The notes: a model not told the origin generated them from the sequence alone. DNA of 5,627 nucleotides from Legionellaceae bacterium UBA6148 (GCA_002423125.1 DIUW01000053.1:1-5627); one strand, 5' to 3'. Shown: positions 1-5,400, counted from the first letter of the stretch. Numbers and translations are program-made.

Positions 1-22
1 GAATTGATGCTGCGGGATGTAG

Positions 23-257
23 GATGAGCGCCAAACAAATTTCTTATTTGCCCATGAACTGGTAAAAATCGCTGTGCCTGTTTCGGCGACTTAAACTTCC
101 GCATCTGCTTCTCTTGCTGCCGAGTAGGTTGATGTGAATTCTCAGCGCGGTTATTCAATCTTTTGTGGCTCCGATGTTCAACACCAGGTAAAATTTCTTT
201 TTTAGCAGCGCCATAGCTTGGAAGTTTATCCGTAATAATCACACGCGGCACGTACAA
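23..257 (-). pseudogene. IS6-family-like transposase, internal fragment
   Basis: This stretch matches positions 3897-4131 base for base at a constant offset of 3874, with one difference (C at 240, T at 4114), which is a silent change in a Val codon. It therefore encodes the part of that transposase from its Leu101 to His178, including the second catalytic Asp (in ITDKLPSYG) and the catalytic Glu (in NNRAENSH). The N-terminal 100 residues, with the helix-turn-helix and the first Asp, are absent, as are the C-terminal 30 residues. Homology stops abruptly on both sides, at 22/23 and 257/258, and no terminal inverted repeat is present, so this is debris and cannot encode an active enzyme. Bases 1-22 belong to something else that is not recognisable. 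Confidence 0.88.
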
Positions 258-346
258 CGGGGGAAGTCATGATACGTGTGCAAATGGGTCACTTCGTAAT
301 TTCAATGGCATTTAAACCCTTGCTGCGCATGGGTTATCGGCATTAT
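258..346. other. unassigned spacer between IS remnant and IS6 element
   Basis: These 89 bases lie between the abrupt end of the transposase fragment and the left inverted repeat of the next IS. An open frame starts at ATG 269 behind a purine-rich GGGGGAAG and would run 49 codons to a stop at 416-418. It crosses the IS boundary and resembles nothing I know, so I do not call it a gene. Confidence 0.4.
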
Positions 347-361
347 GGTTTTGTCGAAAAT
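347..361 (+). repeat. left terminal inverted repeat of the IS6 element
   Basis: GGTTTTGTCGAAAAT pairs with the inverted copy at 1143-1157 at 14 of 15 positions. It marks the left edge of the element and carries the TTGTCG that could act as a -35 box for the transposase. Confidence 0.85.
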
Positions 362-381
362 AGTTGGACCTGCGTTATAAT
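351..381 (+). promoter_or_regulatory. possible transposase promoter starting inside the IS end
   Basis: A perfect TATAAT lies at 376-381, 33 bp before the transposase start. The best upstream partner is TTGTCG at 351-356, inside the inverted repeat, with a 19-bp spacer, which is longer than ideal and only 4 of 6 consensus bases. The -10 box is convincing and the -35 box is weak. Confidence 0.4.
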
Positions 382-414
382 GTCCGCCAAAATAAAGATG
401 ACTAAGGCGATGCG

Positions 415-1104
415 ATGATCAGTTTCAAAGGACGACATTTTCCAAAAGATTTAATATTAATGGCCGTCCGATGGAAGGTTGCTCTGCCGTTAAGCTATCG
501 TGCTATTGAAGAATTAATGGAAGAACGAGGTGTTGACTTAGATCATTCCACCGTTCAAAAATGGGTTATTTATTATGCGCCCCAACTAGAGCAAGAGTTT
601 AGAAGAAGGAAGAAGCCGGTAGGTAAAAGCTGGAAAATGGATGAGACTTACATCAAGGTGAATGGCAAATGGGTTTATCTTTATAGGGCGGTAGATAAAG
701 AAGGAAATACGATTGATTTCATGCTCTCAGCAAAGAGAGATCGACCAGCTGTATTGAAGTTTTTCAAAAAATCGATAGGTTCTAGTGGATTCCCAGAGAA
801 GGTCAATATTGATAAATCAGGATCGAATACTGCAGCGCTGGAACGCATCAACATGCTACTTTTCATCCACGGATTCTGGCATTTACTGATTGAAGTGAGG
901 CGGATAAAATATTTAAATAACATGGTGGAGCAAGACCATCGTGGCATTAAAAACATCACGAAATATACGCTTGGGTTTAAATCGTTTGAAACCGCTGAAG
1001 CAACTATAGCAGGAATTGAACTTCATCGTATGCTTAAAAAAGGACAGATGAAAAATGGAGAAGGTATACCTGCATGGAAGCAATTTTATGAGCTAGCAGC
1101 ATAA
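415..1104 (+). CDS. IS6-family DDE transposase
   Basis: This 229-residue protein is full length for the IS6 family, whose members move by replicative transposition and form cointegrates. The N-terminus FKGRHFPKD...LSYRAIEELMEERGV (about residues 4-40) is the usual IS6 start followed by the helix-turn-helix region. The catalytic triad is visible: Asp76 in WKMDETY, Asp133 in NIDKSG and Glu172 in YLNNMVEQDHRGIK. The Asp133-Glu172 interval is slightly longer than the usual ~34 residues because of a hydrophobic insert, LLFIHGFWHLL, near residues 148-158. The ATG at 415 is preceded by TAAGG at 403-407. The gene sits between matched inverted repeats with no stop or frameshift, so it looks functional. 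Its sequence differs clearly from the other IS6-like transposase in the window. Confidence 0.93.
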   Translation: MISFKGRHFPKDLILMAVRWKVALPLSYRAIEELMEERGVDLDHSTVQKWVIYYAPQLEQEFRRRKKPVGKSWKMDETYIKVNGKWVYLYRAVDKEGNTIDFMLSAKRDRPAVLKFFKKSIGSSGFPEKVNIDKSGSNTAALERINMLLFIHGFWHLLIEVRRIKYLNNMVEQDHRGIKNITKYTLGFKSFETAEATIAGIELHRMLKKGQMKNGEGIPAWKQFYELAA

Positions 1105-1142
1105 CTGAGCCTGGAATAAGGGTCGATCCAATTTCTCTTTAA

Positions 1143-1157
1143 ATTTTCGACAGAACC
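1143..1157 (-). repeat. right terminal inverted repeat of the IS6 element
   Basis: Read on the minus strand this is GGTTCTGTCGAAAAT, differing from the left end at one position (C for T). It sets the right edge of the element 39 bp beyond the transposase stop codon. Confidence 0.85.
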
Positions 1158-1200
1158 CAATAATGGATGAAAACGGATAATTCAATAATAAGGACATACT

Positions 1201-1986
1201 ATGATTGGTGTTCAATCAAAATCGTTACTCCCAGTGGTTGCGCTATTGTTAAGCTTAAGTGCACAAGCCACACTTGCAGCCAGCCAGCTAACTAATTTTC
1301 TCTATTCCAATTTCCAAAGCAAAGGTTATGAGCCTCTCGCCACACTAACCTTGGGGGCTGATTTTGTTAATGTAGGTCTAGCGCAAACACTAACGTTATT
1401 GCCCCCATTTGAGAATCACTACACCGCCACACACCCGTCACAAACGGCGGTAGACTTCGGTGGGTTTTTAGGCGTTGAGAGGACGTTTTTGCCAAATCTT
1501 AACGCCCAGTTAGGAGCCTCGGTTTATATTGATAGCCAATTAACTGCAAAAGGTCACGTATGGCAGTTTGGTGTGCCGAAGTTTGATAATTTCACATACG
1601 ATTATCATATACAGCCAGTACGCGTCATGGTAACAAATAAATTATTGACCACATTACCCCGTTATCAGTCAATGCATCCTTATTTTTCATGGGAAATAGG
1701 CGCCGCGTTTAATCAAGCTAGCAACTACCATGAAAATTCCATAGTCCCTTTGGTAACGCCAATGTCACCTTTTAGTCGTCATACGGAAACGAGTTTTGCC
1801 TGGGGCGTTGGATTAGGCATGGATTACAGCGTTACGCAGCATGTAAGAGCCGGGATGGGCTATCAGTTTTCGAATTTAGGCTCTGCGTCGCTCGGAAGAA
1901 CATCAGCGGAAACCACCAGTCAATCATTAAGTTTATCGCATTTATATACAAATCAACTTCGACTTCAATTGACCTATTTGGCATAA
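1201..1986 (+). CDS. outer-membrane beta-barrel protein
   Basis: The 261-residue product starts with a classical Sec signal peptide: a short N-region with one Lys, then the hydrophobic core LLPVVALLLSLSA, with cleavage likely near residues 26-27 (ATLAA). The mature part alternates polar and hydrophobic residues with many aromatic and Gly positions (for example TLTLGADFVNVGLA, FAWGVGLGMDYSV and VRAGMGYQFSNLG), and ends in an amphipathic strand, LRLQLTYLA, as expected for an 8- to 10-strand opacity/OmpA-like barrel. No catalytic motif is visible. The start has AAGGA about 7 bp upstream. Only 12 bp separate it from the next gene, which encodes a secreted variable protein, so the two are probably co-transcribed; the barrel could anchor or export its partner, but that is inference. 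The IS6 element ends 43 bp upstream, so expression may depend on a hybrid or IS-borne promoter. Confidence 0.75.
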   Translation: MIGVQSKSLLPVVALLLSLSAQATLAASQLTNFLYSNFQSKGYEPLATLTLGADFVNVGLAQTLTLLPPFENHYTATHPSQTAVDFGGFLGVERTFLPNLNAQLGASVYIDSQLTAKGHVWQFGVPKFDNFTYDYHIQPVRVMVTNKLLTTLPRYQSMHPYFSWEIGAAFNQASNYHENSIVPLVTPMSPFSRHTETSFAWGVGLGMDYSVTQHVRAGMGYQFSNLGSASLGRTSAETTSQSLSLSHLYTNQLRLQLTYLA

Positions 1987-1990
1987 GGAA
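1985..1990 (+). promoter_or_regulatory. ribosome binding site of the variable-protein gene
   Basis: AAGGAA lies 8 bp before the ATG at 1999 and overlaps the stop codon of the barrel gene. This supports the chosen start and translational linkage of the two genes. Confidence 0.7.
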
Positions 1991-1998
1991 AGCACTTC

Positions 1999-3465
1999 AT
2001 GAATAGACTATTTATACGTCGAGTGGCCTTATTGAGTTTGGGGCTGTGCACGGCGATGGATGCAGTTAGTGCACCGGCTGTTACTGTTACTTCAATGGGA
2101 GGTAGCACAACGTTTGTAACAGGAGGGAGTGGGACCGCTAATTTCTCGGTGACACTCGATAGTGATGTTCGGCCTCAAAATACGCCATTACAATTCTATT
2201 TTATGGATAAAAATGGGGGCAGTTACGCGAGCCAAGTCACGAATGGCTCTTCAGCATGCACTGGAATACCCACTGTATGCAGTAATCCAATCTCTTTAAG
2301 CGCGGGTGGGCAATGCTGCTTGCAGTTGGCATTGGACGGAAGTCAGCTCTCTCCCAAGACGTATATTTTAAAAGCATTTGTTGGCACGAGGCCTGATGTT
2401 CCGAATTCAGTCTATAATGGACAAGCAAGTGATTTACCAATTACGGTGACCAGTCAGCCGCTCACGACAACCTTGACCATTTCAAAGACCACGTTAGCAT
2501 TATCAGTGAATAATACAACGCTTAATGCTGGTTTAACCGGCAACCCCAGAGTATTGACCATTACAAACACGGGAAGCCAGACGGCAACTGGACTAACCAT
2601 TAGTTACCCTACTTGGCCCGGCGGTACACCGGCAACAACGGCATCTTCCACATGTGGCGCGACGCTAGCCCCCGGTGCACCCTGTACAATCACTATTACA
2701 CCTGGCCAAAACCCAACGGCAGGCGCCGGAAATGCGGCTTGCTCAACAGGGATAGCGCCTACTCCAGGTGTTATCAATGTGAGCGCCGATAATGCCATAG
2801 CGGTTCAATCGGGTGTAGTGGTCTTGAGTTATGGCTGCATTTACCAAGGCGGATTTGTTTATTCGGTGAACGATTCCTATACCGATGCACCTATCGGTGG
2901 AAGCATTGGCGGAAAAGTAGCTGCATTAACGGATAATGTTCCCGGACAAACAAGTTTCGTAAACACAACGCCTAACTGGGGCGGTTATGGATGCGATATT
3001 GGAGCAAGCTTATGGGATAATAATTCGCAAGGTGCCAACGATGGTAGCGCCAATTCCGCAGCGATTGTGAGTGCCTTAACGACAAATTATTCAGCATCAC
3101 CTTGTAGTTTAAGTTCGCCGGTTGCATTATCGAATTATGCGGCAGGAATATGCAGTCAATATACGACGTCATCTGATGCAGGATTAATCTGGTATTTGCC
3201 CTCAATTTGTGAATTATCCGGAGCATCGCCTAGCAGTAACTGCGCCACTGGAACAACAAGCATGCTGAATCAATTATGGTTGTTAAATCCTGCAGTGGGT
3301 AGCTTTGTGAGCACAGGCGACTATTGGAGTTCTACCGAGGTCGCTGACCCGGACTTCGCGCCGGACATCGCGTGGTACCAGCAGTTCTCGGCCGGCGGCA
3401 ATCAGGGCTACGGCATTAAGTACTACCTTCTTGGTGTTCGGTGTTCTCGGGCTTTAACTATTTAA
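1999..3465 (+). CDS. secreted DGR-type variable protein with C-terminal DUF1566/C-type-lectin-like domain
   Basis: This 488-residue protein looks like the target of a diversity-generating retroelement, a putative surface ligand-binding protein. Residues 1-25 form a signal peptide (RR at 7-8, then VALLSLGLC; cleavage likely after VSA at 23-25). The RR could be a weak Tat signal, and Cys17 (LGLC) is a poor lipobox. Residues ~26-150 form a Thr/Ser/Gly-rich beta domain with Cys87, 94, 106 and 107. Residues ~155-280 are an Ig-like beta domain (TLTISKTTLALSV...TCGATLAPGAPCTITITPG) common in Legionella surface proteins. Residues ~280-488 are a DUF1566/formylglycine-enzyme-like lectin fold with the hallmarks WYLPSICEL (398-406), DYWSSTE (441-447), AWYQQF (458-463) and GVRCSRAL (479-486). 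The last segment has base composition unlike the rest of the gene. The avd gene follows 74 bp downstream. No enzymatic role is implied; the ligand is unknown. Confidence 0.85.
   Translation: MNRLFIRRVALLSLGLCTAMDAVSAPAVTVTSMGGSTTFVTGGSGTANFSVTLDSDVRPQNTPLQFYFMDKNGGSYASQVTNGSSACTGIPTVCSNPISLSAGGQCCLQLALDGSQLSPKTYILKAFVGTRPDVPNSVYNGQASDLPITVTSQPLTTTLTISKTTLALSVNNTTLNAGLTGNPRVLTITNTGSQTATGLTISYPTWPGGTPATTASSTCGATLAPGAPCTITITPGQNPTAGAGNAACSTGIAPTPGVINVSADNAIAVQSGVVVLSYGCIYQGGFVYSVNDSYTDAPIGGSIGGKVAALTDNVPGQTSFVNTTPNWGGYGCDIGASLWDNNSQGANDGSANSAAIVSALTTNYSASPCSLSSPVALSNYAAGICSQYTTSSDAGLIWYLPSICELSGASPSSNCATGTTSMLNQLWLLNPAVGSFVSTGDYWSSTEVADPDFAPDIAWYQQFSAGGNQGYGIKYYLLGVRCSRALTI
3340..3426 (+). other. 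putative DGR variable region (VR) of the target gene
   Basis: Codons 448-476 differ sharply from the rest of the AT-leaning gene. Of these 29 codons, 26 end in G or C, none ends in A, and 16 are NNC (GTC, GAC, GAC, TTC, GAC, ATC, TAC, TTC, GCC, GGC, GGC, GGC, TAC, GGC, TAC, TAC). Across codons 447-481 G+C is 65 of 105 bases and A only 17. In known DGRs, adenine-specific error-prone reverse transcription turns AAC codons of the template repeat into NNC codons of the VR, giving this signature. The segment falls where VRs fall: in the last part of the lectin-like fold, between the conserved YWSSTE and VRCSRAL motifs. The exact VR limits cannot be set without the template repeat, which is not in the window. 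Confidence 0.8.
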
Positions 3466-3490
3466 CTATTGACCTATTTTCTTTTGACCT

Positions 3491-3527
3491 TGACCTTGTT
3501 GCGCCTTAAGCTGCGAGGTCATTTTTT
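3491..3527 (+). terminator. stem-loop with T-run between VR gene and avd
   Basis: TGACCTTGT (3491-3499) can pair with GCGAGGTCA (3513-3521), nine pairs including two G-T wobbles, followed directly by six T residues at 3522-3527. This fits a rho-independent terminator or attenuator placed 26 bp after the target gene's stop. DGRs often carry a hairpin just downstream of the VR that aids homing, so the structure may have that role instead or as well. TTGACCT occurs three times between 3468 and 3496, giving alternative pairings. Confidence 0.5.
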
Positions 3528-3539
3528 AGGACAACCAGC

Positions 3540-3737
3540 ATGGCGCTATACACTGAGTTACCGGTATACCGCGACACTTACCAGTTAACCCTCAAAGTGT
3601 TTGAGTACACGCGTGAGTTTGCGCGAGACTACAAATTCACTTTAGGAGAAGACATGCGGAAAGATGTTTTAAATTTAACAAGCAGCATTTACCGTGCGAA
3701 CAAAGTAGTGGACCCAAAAAATGAGACAGTAGTATAA
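3540..3737 (+). pseudogene. avd: truncated DGR accessory protein Avd
   Basis: The 65-residue frame begins with MALYTELPVYRDTYQLTLKV, which I recognise as the start of Avd, the small four-helix-bundle protein (related to the 23S rRNA intervening-sequence protein family) that forms a pentamer and works with the DGR reverse transcriptase in mutagenic homing. Residues ~6-27 and ~37-55 correspond to the first two helices (VYRDTYQLTLKVFEYTREF and EDMRKDVLNLTSSIYRANK). Family members run about 110-130 residues. Here similarity stops near residue 57-61 (KVVDPKN), and a few extraneous codons lead to a TAA, so helices 3 and 4 are missing. The start is supported by AGG at 3528-3530, 9 bp upstream. The break coincides with the edge of IS6-like DNA. 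The product is unlikely to assemble or bind reverse transcriptase. Confidence 0.82.
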
Positions 3738-3804
3738 AATATGGCACCGTCAAGTTGTTTGAGAAGAAGACAGGCCTGGGTTAAAAATAGCCACACTTGA
3801 AATT

Positions 3805-4431
3805 TTAGGAACACTTCGCCTGTGAAACAATTTCTTGCCACTGATCCCATGCAAAAATCAGGTGTTTACGCTGGTCAGTTGCGGACATTTTATAACGATG
3901 AGCGCCAAACAAATTTCTTATTTGCCCATGAACTGGTAAAAATCGCTGTGCCTGTTTCGGCGACTTAAACTTCCGCATCTGCTTCTCTTGCTGCCGAGTA
4001 GGTTGATGTGAATTCTCAGCGCGGTTATTCAATCTTTTGTGGCTCCGATGTTCAACACCAGGTAAAATTTCTTTTTTAGCAGCGCCATAGCTTGGAAGTT
4101 TATCCGTAATAATTACACGCGGCACGTACAATAGTCCTTTCAGTAGTTTCCTGAAAAACAGCTTGGCAGCCTTCTTGTTTTTGCGAGATTGTAGCAAAAT
4201 ATCAAGCTCATAACCATCTTGATCAACTGCTCGCCACAGCCAATGTTTCTTACCTTTCATAACCAAACACATTTCATCCATGTGCCATTTATCACCTCGA
4301 CGGGGTGAGCGTCGTTTTATTTCATTGGCATAGGTCTGTCCAAATGTTAAGCTCCACTCTCGTATCGTTTCATGACTAACGACAACACCACGCATCATGA
4401 GAAGTTCGGATACATCTCGTAGGCTCAGCAT
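3805..4431 (-). CDS. IS6-family-like DDE transposase, probably 5'-incomplete
   Basis: From ATG 4431 the product is 208 residues. The helix-turn-helix is near residues 1-30 (LSLRDVSELLMMRGVVVSHETIREW). The triad is visible: Asp52 in KWHMDEM, Asp110 in IITDKLPSYG and Glu139 in LNNRAENSHQ. It belongs to an IS6-related subgroup distinct from the transposase at 415-1104. The frame stays open upstream to 4527 and continues with family-like residues just before Met1 (SLIGYVVWQYHRF), so the natural protein began earlier. No ATG, GTG or TTG occurs in that extension, so the native start is lost and translation from 4431 would give a protein lacking part of the DNA-binding domain. No good ribosome binding site precedes 4431. 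An identical fragment of this gene lies at the left of the window. Confidence 0.8.
   Translation of the reverse strand: MLSLRDVSELLMMRGVVVSHETIREWSLTFGQTYANEIKRRSPRRGDKWHMDEMCLVMKGKKHWLWRAVDQDGYELDILLQSRKNKKAAKLFFRKLLKGLLYVPRVIITDKLPSYGAAKKEILPGVEHRSHKRLNNRAENSHQPTRQQEKQMRKFKSPKQAQRFLPVHGQIRNLFGAHRYKMSATDQRKHLIFAWDQWQEIVSQAKCS
3897..4131 (+). repeat. 235-bp direct repeat of positions 23-257
   Basis: The two copies have the same orientation, are 234/235 identical, and lie 3874 bp apart. They bracket the IS6 element, the barrel gene, the variable-protein gene and the avd remnant. Such a pair is long enough to serve as a substrate for RecA-dependent deletion of the intervening DNA. Confidence 0.9.
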
Positions 4432-4488
4432 GAATCGGTGATATTGCCAGACAACGTAGCCAATTAATGATTTAAAAGGATGGATTAA

Positions 4489-4632
4489 ATGTCTCTTTTC
4501 AAGAAAATCAAAAAACTTTATCGCTTTTCATCCGAGAATAGAACTCAGATCCATCTATTTCTCGGTTTTGTGATTATCCCGGTTATAGGCATGACTATTT
4601 TATATATTTATGTAAGATTATTCTGGATGTAA
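4489..4632 (+). CDS. small single-pass membrane protein, unknown function
   Basis: This 47-residue frame starts at ATG 4489 behind AAAAGGA at 4475-4481, with 7-10 bp spacing. The N-terminal part is strongly basic (MSLFKKIKKLYRFSSENR) and is followed by a long hydrophobic segment, about residues 22-46, rich in Leu, Ile, Val and Phe, ending IYVRLFWM. It looks like one transmembrane helix with a positive cytoplasmic N-terminus. I do not recognise the family. It overlaps the open 5' extension of the minus-strand transposase by up to 39 bp. It is followed by a ParB fragment on the same strand, which hints that it belongs to plasmid or integrative-element backbone. It could also be the truncated start of a longer gene or a chance frame, though the ribosome binding site and clear membrane segment argue against chance. 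Confidence 0.5.
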   Translation: MSLFKKIKKLYRFSSENRTQIHLFLGFVIIPVIGMTILYIYVRLFWM

Positions 4633-4683
4633 GGGCACTAAAGAGGATAGACAAATTATTGTTTCTCAGGTGAGGTGTGTCTA

Positions 4684-4818
4684 AAATTCGAATGGTTGGC
4701 GCCAGGAAAATATCAACCAAGAAAACACGTTGATGATACTGCTTTAAATGAATTAGCCGATTCTATAAAAGTACAAGGTATTATCCAGTCCCTTATTGTG
4801 ATTGTTCATTTTCTATAA
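4684..4818 (+). pseudogene. ParB-type partition protein, N-terminal fragment
   Basis: In the frame containing GAA at 4690 the DNA encodes EWLAPGKYQPRKHVDDTALN, then ELADSIKVQGIIQSLIV. This is the conserved ParB/Spo0J N-terminal nuclease-like (CTP-binding) region: the sequence leading to the QPRK motif and the first helix with GIIQPLIV, here with Ser in place of Pro. About 39 residues are recognisable (to 4803); then the sequence diverges and stops at TAA 4816. Upstream, the frame has a stop at 4648 and only a GTG at 4675 as a possible start, without a convincing ribosome binding site. Both the first residues and everything after box I (the rest of the CTP-binding domain, the helix-turn-helix and the dimer domain) are absent, so this is a remnant of a plasmid or integrative-element partition gene. 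The cut lies just before the IS30-family element. Confidence 0.75.
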
Positions 4819-4923
4819 TTCCGCCCTTTCAACCTTGAAGTGCAACAGCGGTTATAAACCAAGCAGTAGCTAGAGTGAGTCACGGAAAGTTGATAGTCTC
4901 AAAGTGTGAACAAGGAGATTATC
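4819..4923. other. leader region of the IS30-family element
   Basis: This short non-coding stretch separates the ParB fragment from the IS30 transposase. TTGAAGTGCAAC at 4835-4846 resembles the terminal repeats of many IS30-family elements, so the left end of the element probably lies near 4830. The right-hand partner is not in the window, so the boundary is an inference. Confidence 0.35.
4912..4917 (+). promoter_or_regulatory. ribosome binding site fixing the IS30 transposase start
   Basis: AAGGAG lies 6 bp before ATG 4924. This favours ATG 4924 (MPEGYHHVTRD) over the GTG at 4906, which would place this site inside the coding sequence. Confidence 0.75.
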
Positions 4924-5400
4924 ATGCCAGAAGGCTACCATCACGTGACTCGAGACATAAGGTCTCAAATTTACGCGTTAAAAGCAACAGGGACGTCACT
5001 GCACAAGATTGCTGACATCGTTGAGCGCCATGTGTCAACGATAAGCCGTGAAATCAAGCGTAACACAGGCGGTAGAGGTTATCGCTATAAACAAGCTGAT
5101 GTAAAAGCTGTTAAGCGTCGAGTAAATGCAAACCGCACACCTCAAAAACTCACACCGGCTCTTATAGCAATTATCGAAGAAAAACTTCAGGAAGAGTGGA
5201 GCCCCGATCAAATTTCAGGCCGCTTAAAAGAAAAGGAGATCGCCAGTATTAGTCATGAGGCTATTTATCAGCATATTTGGAAAAACAAGCGGTCTGGCGG
5301 AATGCTATTCAAACAGTTGCGACATAATGGCCCCATCTTACGGTCCGTGCCACCAGGGGCCACTTTTTTGTATGAAATGAGTTCTAATGTTTCTTATTGA
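4924..5400 (+). pseudogene. IS30-family transposase, 3'-truncated
   Basis: Read from ATG 4924, residues 1-135 are a typical IS30-family N-terminus. A helix-turn-helix of the HTH_38 type comes first (YHHVTRDIRSQIYALKATG, then SLHKIADIVERHVSTISREI, about residues 5-44). It is followed by the GYRYKQAD segment and the WSPDQISGRL...ISHEAIYQHIW region (92-119). Family members are about 320-340 residues; here the DDE catalytic domain is entirely missing. After Asn135 the frame enters the inverted-repeat element at 5329 and adds 23 unrelated codons (ILRSVPPGATFLYE...) to a stop at 5398-5400. The IS30 reading does not visibly resume after the right inverted repeat, so this is not a simple clean insertion. 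The product could at most be a DNA-binding fragment. Confidence 0.85.
5329..5365 (+). repeat. left 37-bp inverted repeat
   Basis: It begins GGCCCCATCTTACGGTCC and ends CCAGGGGCCACTT. It matches the reverse complement of 5532-5568 except at positions 19 (G/T) and 23 (C/T). Within the repeat, GGCCCC and GGGGCC can pair, so each end alone may fold into a hairpin. Confidence 0.9.

Larger units (their letters stand above)
347..1157 (+). mobile_element. complete IS6-family insertion sequence
   Basis: The element is bounded by GGTTTTGTCGAAAAT at 347-361 and the inverted copy of GGTTCTGTCGAAAAT at 1143-1157, which match at 14 of 15 bases. GGTTCTGT-type ends and a total length of 811 bp with one transposase gene are typical of the IS6 (IS26/IS240) family. 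No 8-bp target duplication is visible: the left flank is GGCATTAT and the right flank is CAATAATG. Instead CATTAT on the left reappears inverted (ATAATG) on the right, two bases further from the repeat. The element lies 43 bp upstream of the next gene's start, so it has probably displaced that gene's original promoter region. Confidence 0.85.
3742..4527 (-). mobile_element. second IS6-like element, boundaries uncertain
   Basis: The transposase gene at 3805-4431 and its flanks form an IS6-sized block. A likely outer end is GGCACCGTCAAGTTG at 3742-3756, just past the break in avd and 63 bp beyond the transposase stop. No inverted copy of that end is found beyond 4431, so the 5' end of the element is missing or degenerate. 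4527 is only the limit of the open transposase frame. The block occupies the place where the rest of avd, the template repeat and the reverse transcriptase would be expected. Confidence 0.5.

Noticed and set aside
269..418. 49-codon open frame with a purine-rich upstream sequence, ending over the IS6 transposase start
   Set aside because: It crosses the IS6 left boundary at 347, resembles no known protein, and its length is within chance expectation.
681..959. Minus-strand open frame inside the IS6 transposase
   Set aside because: Shadow of the intact transposase gene; no family resemblance.
1999..2052. Lipoprotein signal with Cys17 as lipidation site in the variable protein, as in LdtA
   Set aside because: The preceding residue is Leu (LGLC), which breaks the lipobox rule of a small residue at -1; cleavage after VSA at residue 25 fits better. 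Lipidation is not excluded.
2237..3226. Minus-strand open frames at 2237-2440, 2604-2798 and 2972-3226
   Set aside because: They lie wholly inside the well-supported variable-protein gene, lack ribosome binding sites, and have low-complexity or unfamiliar products.
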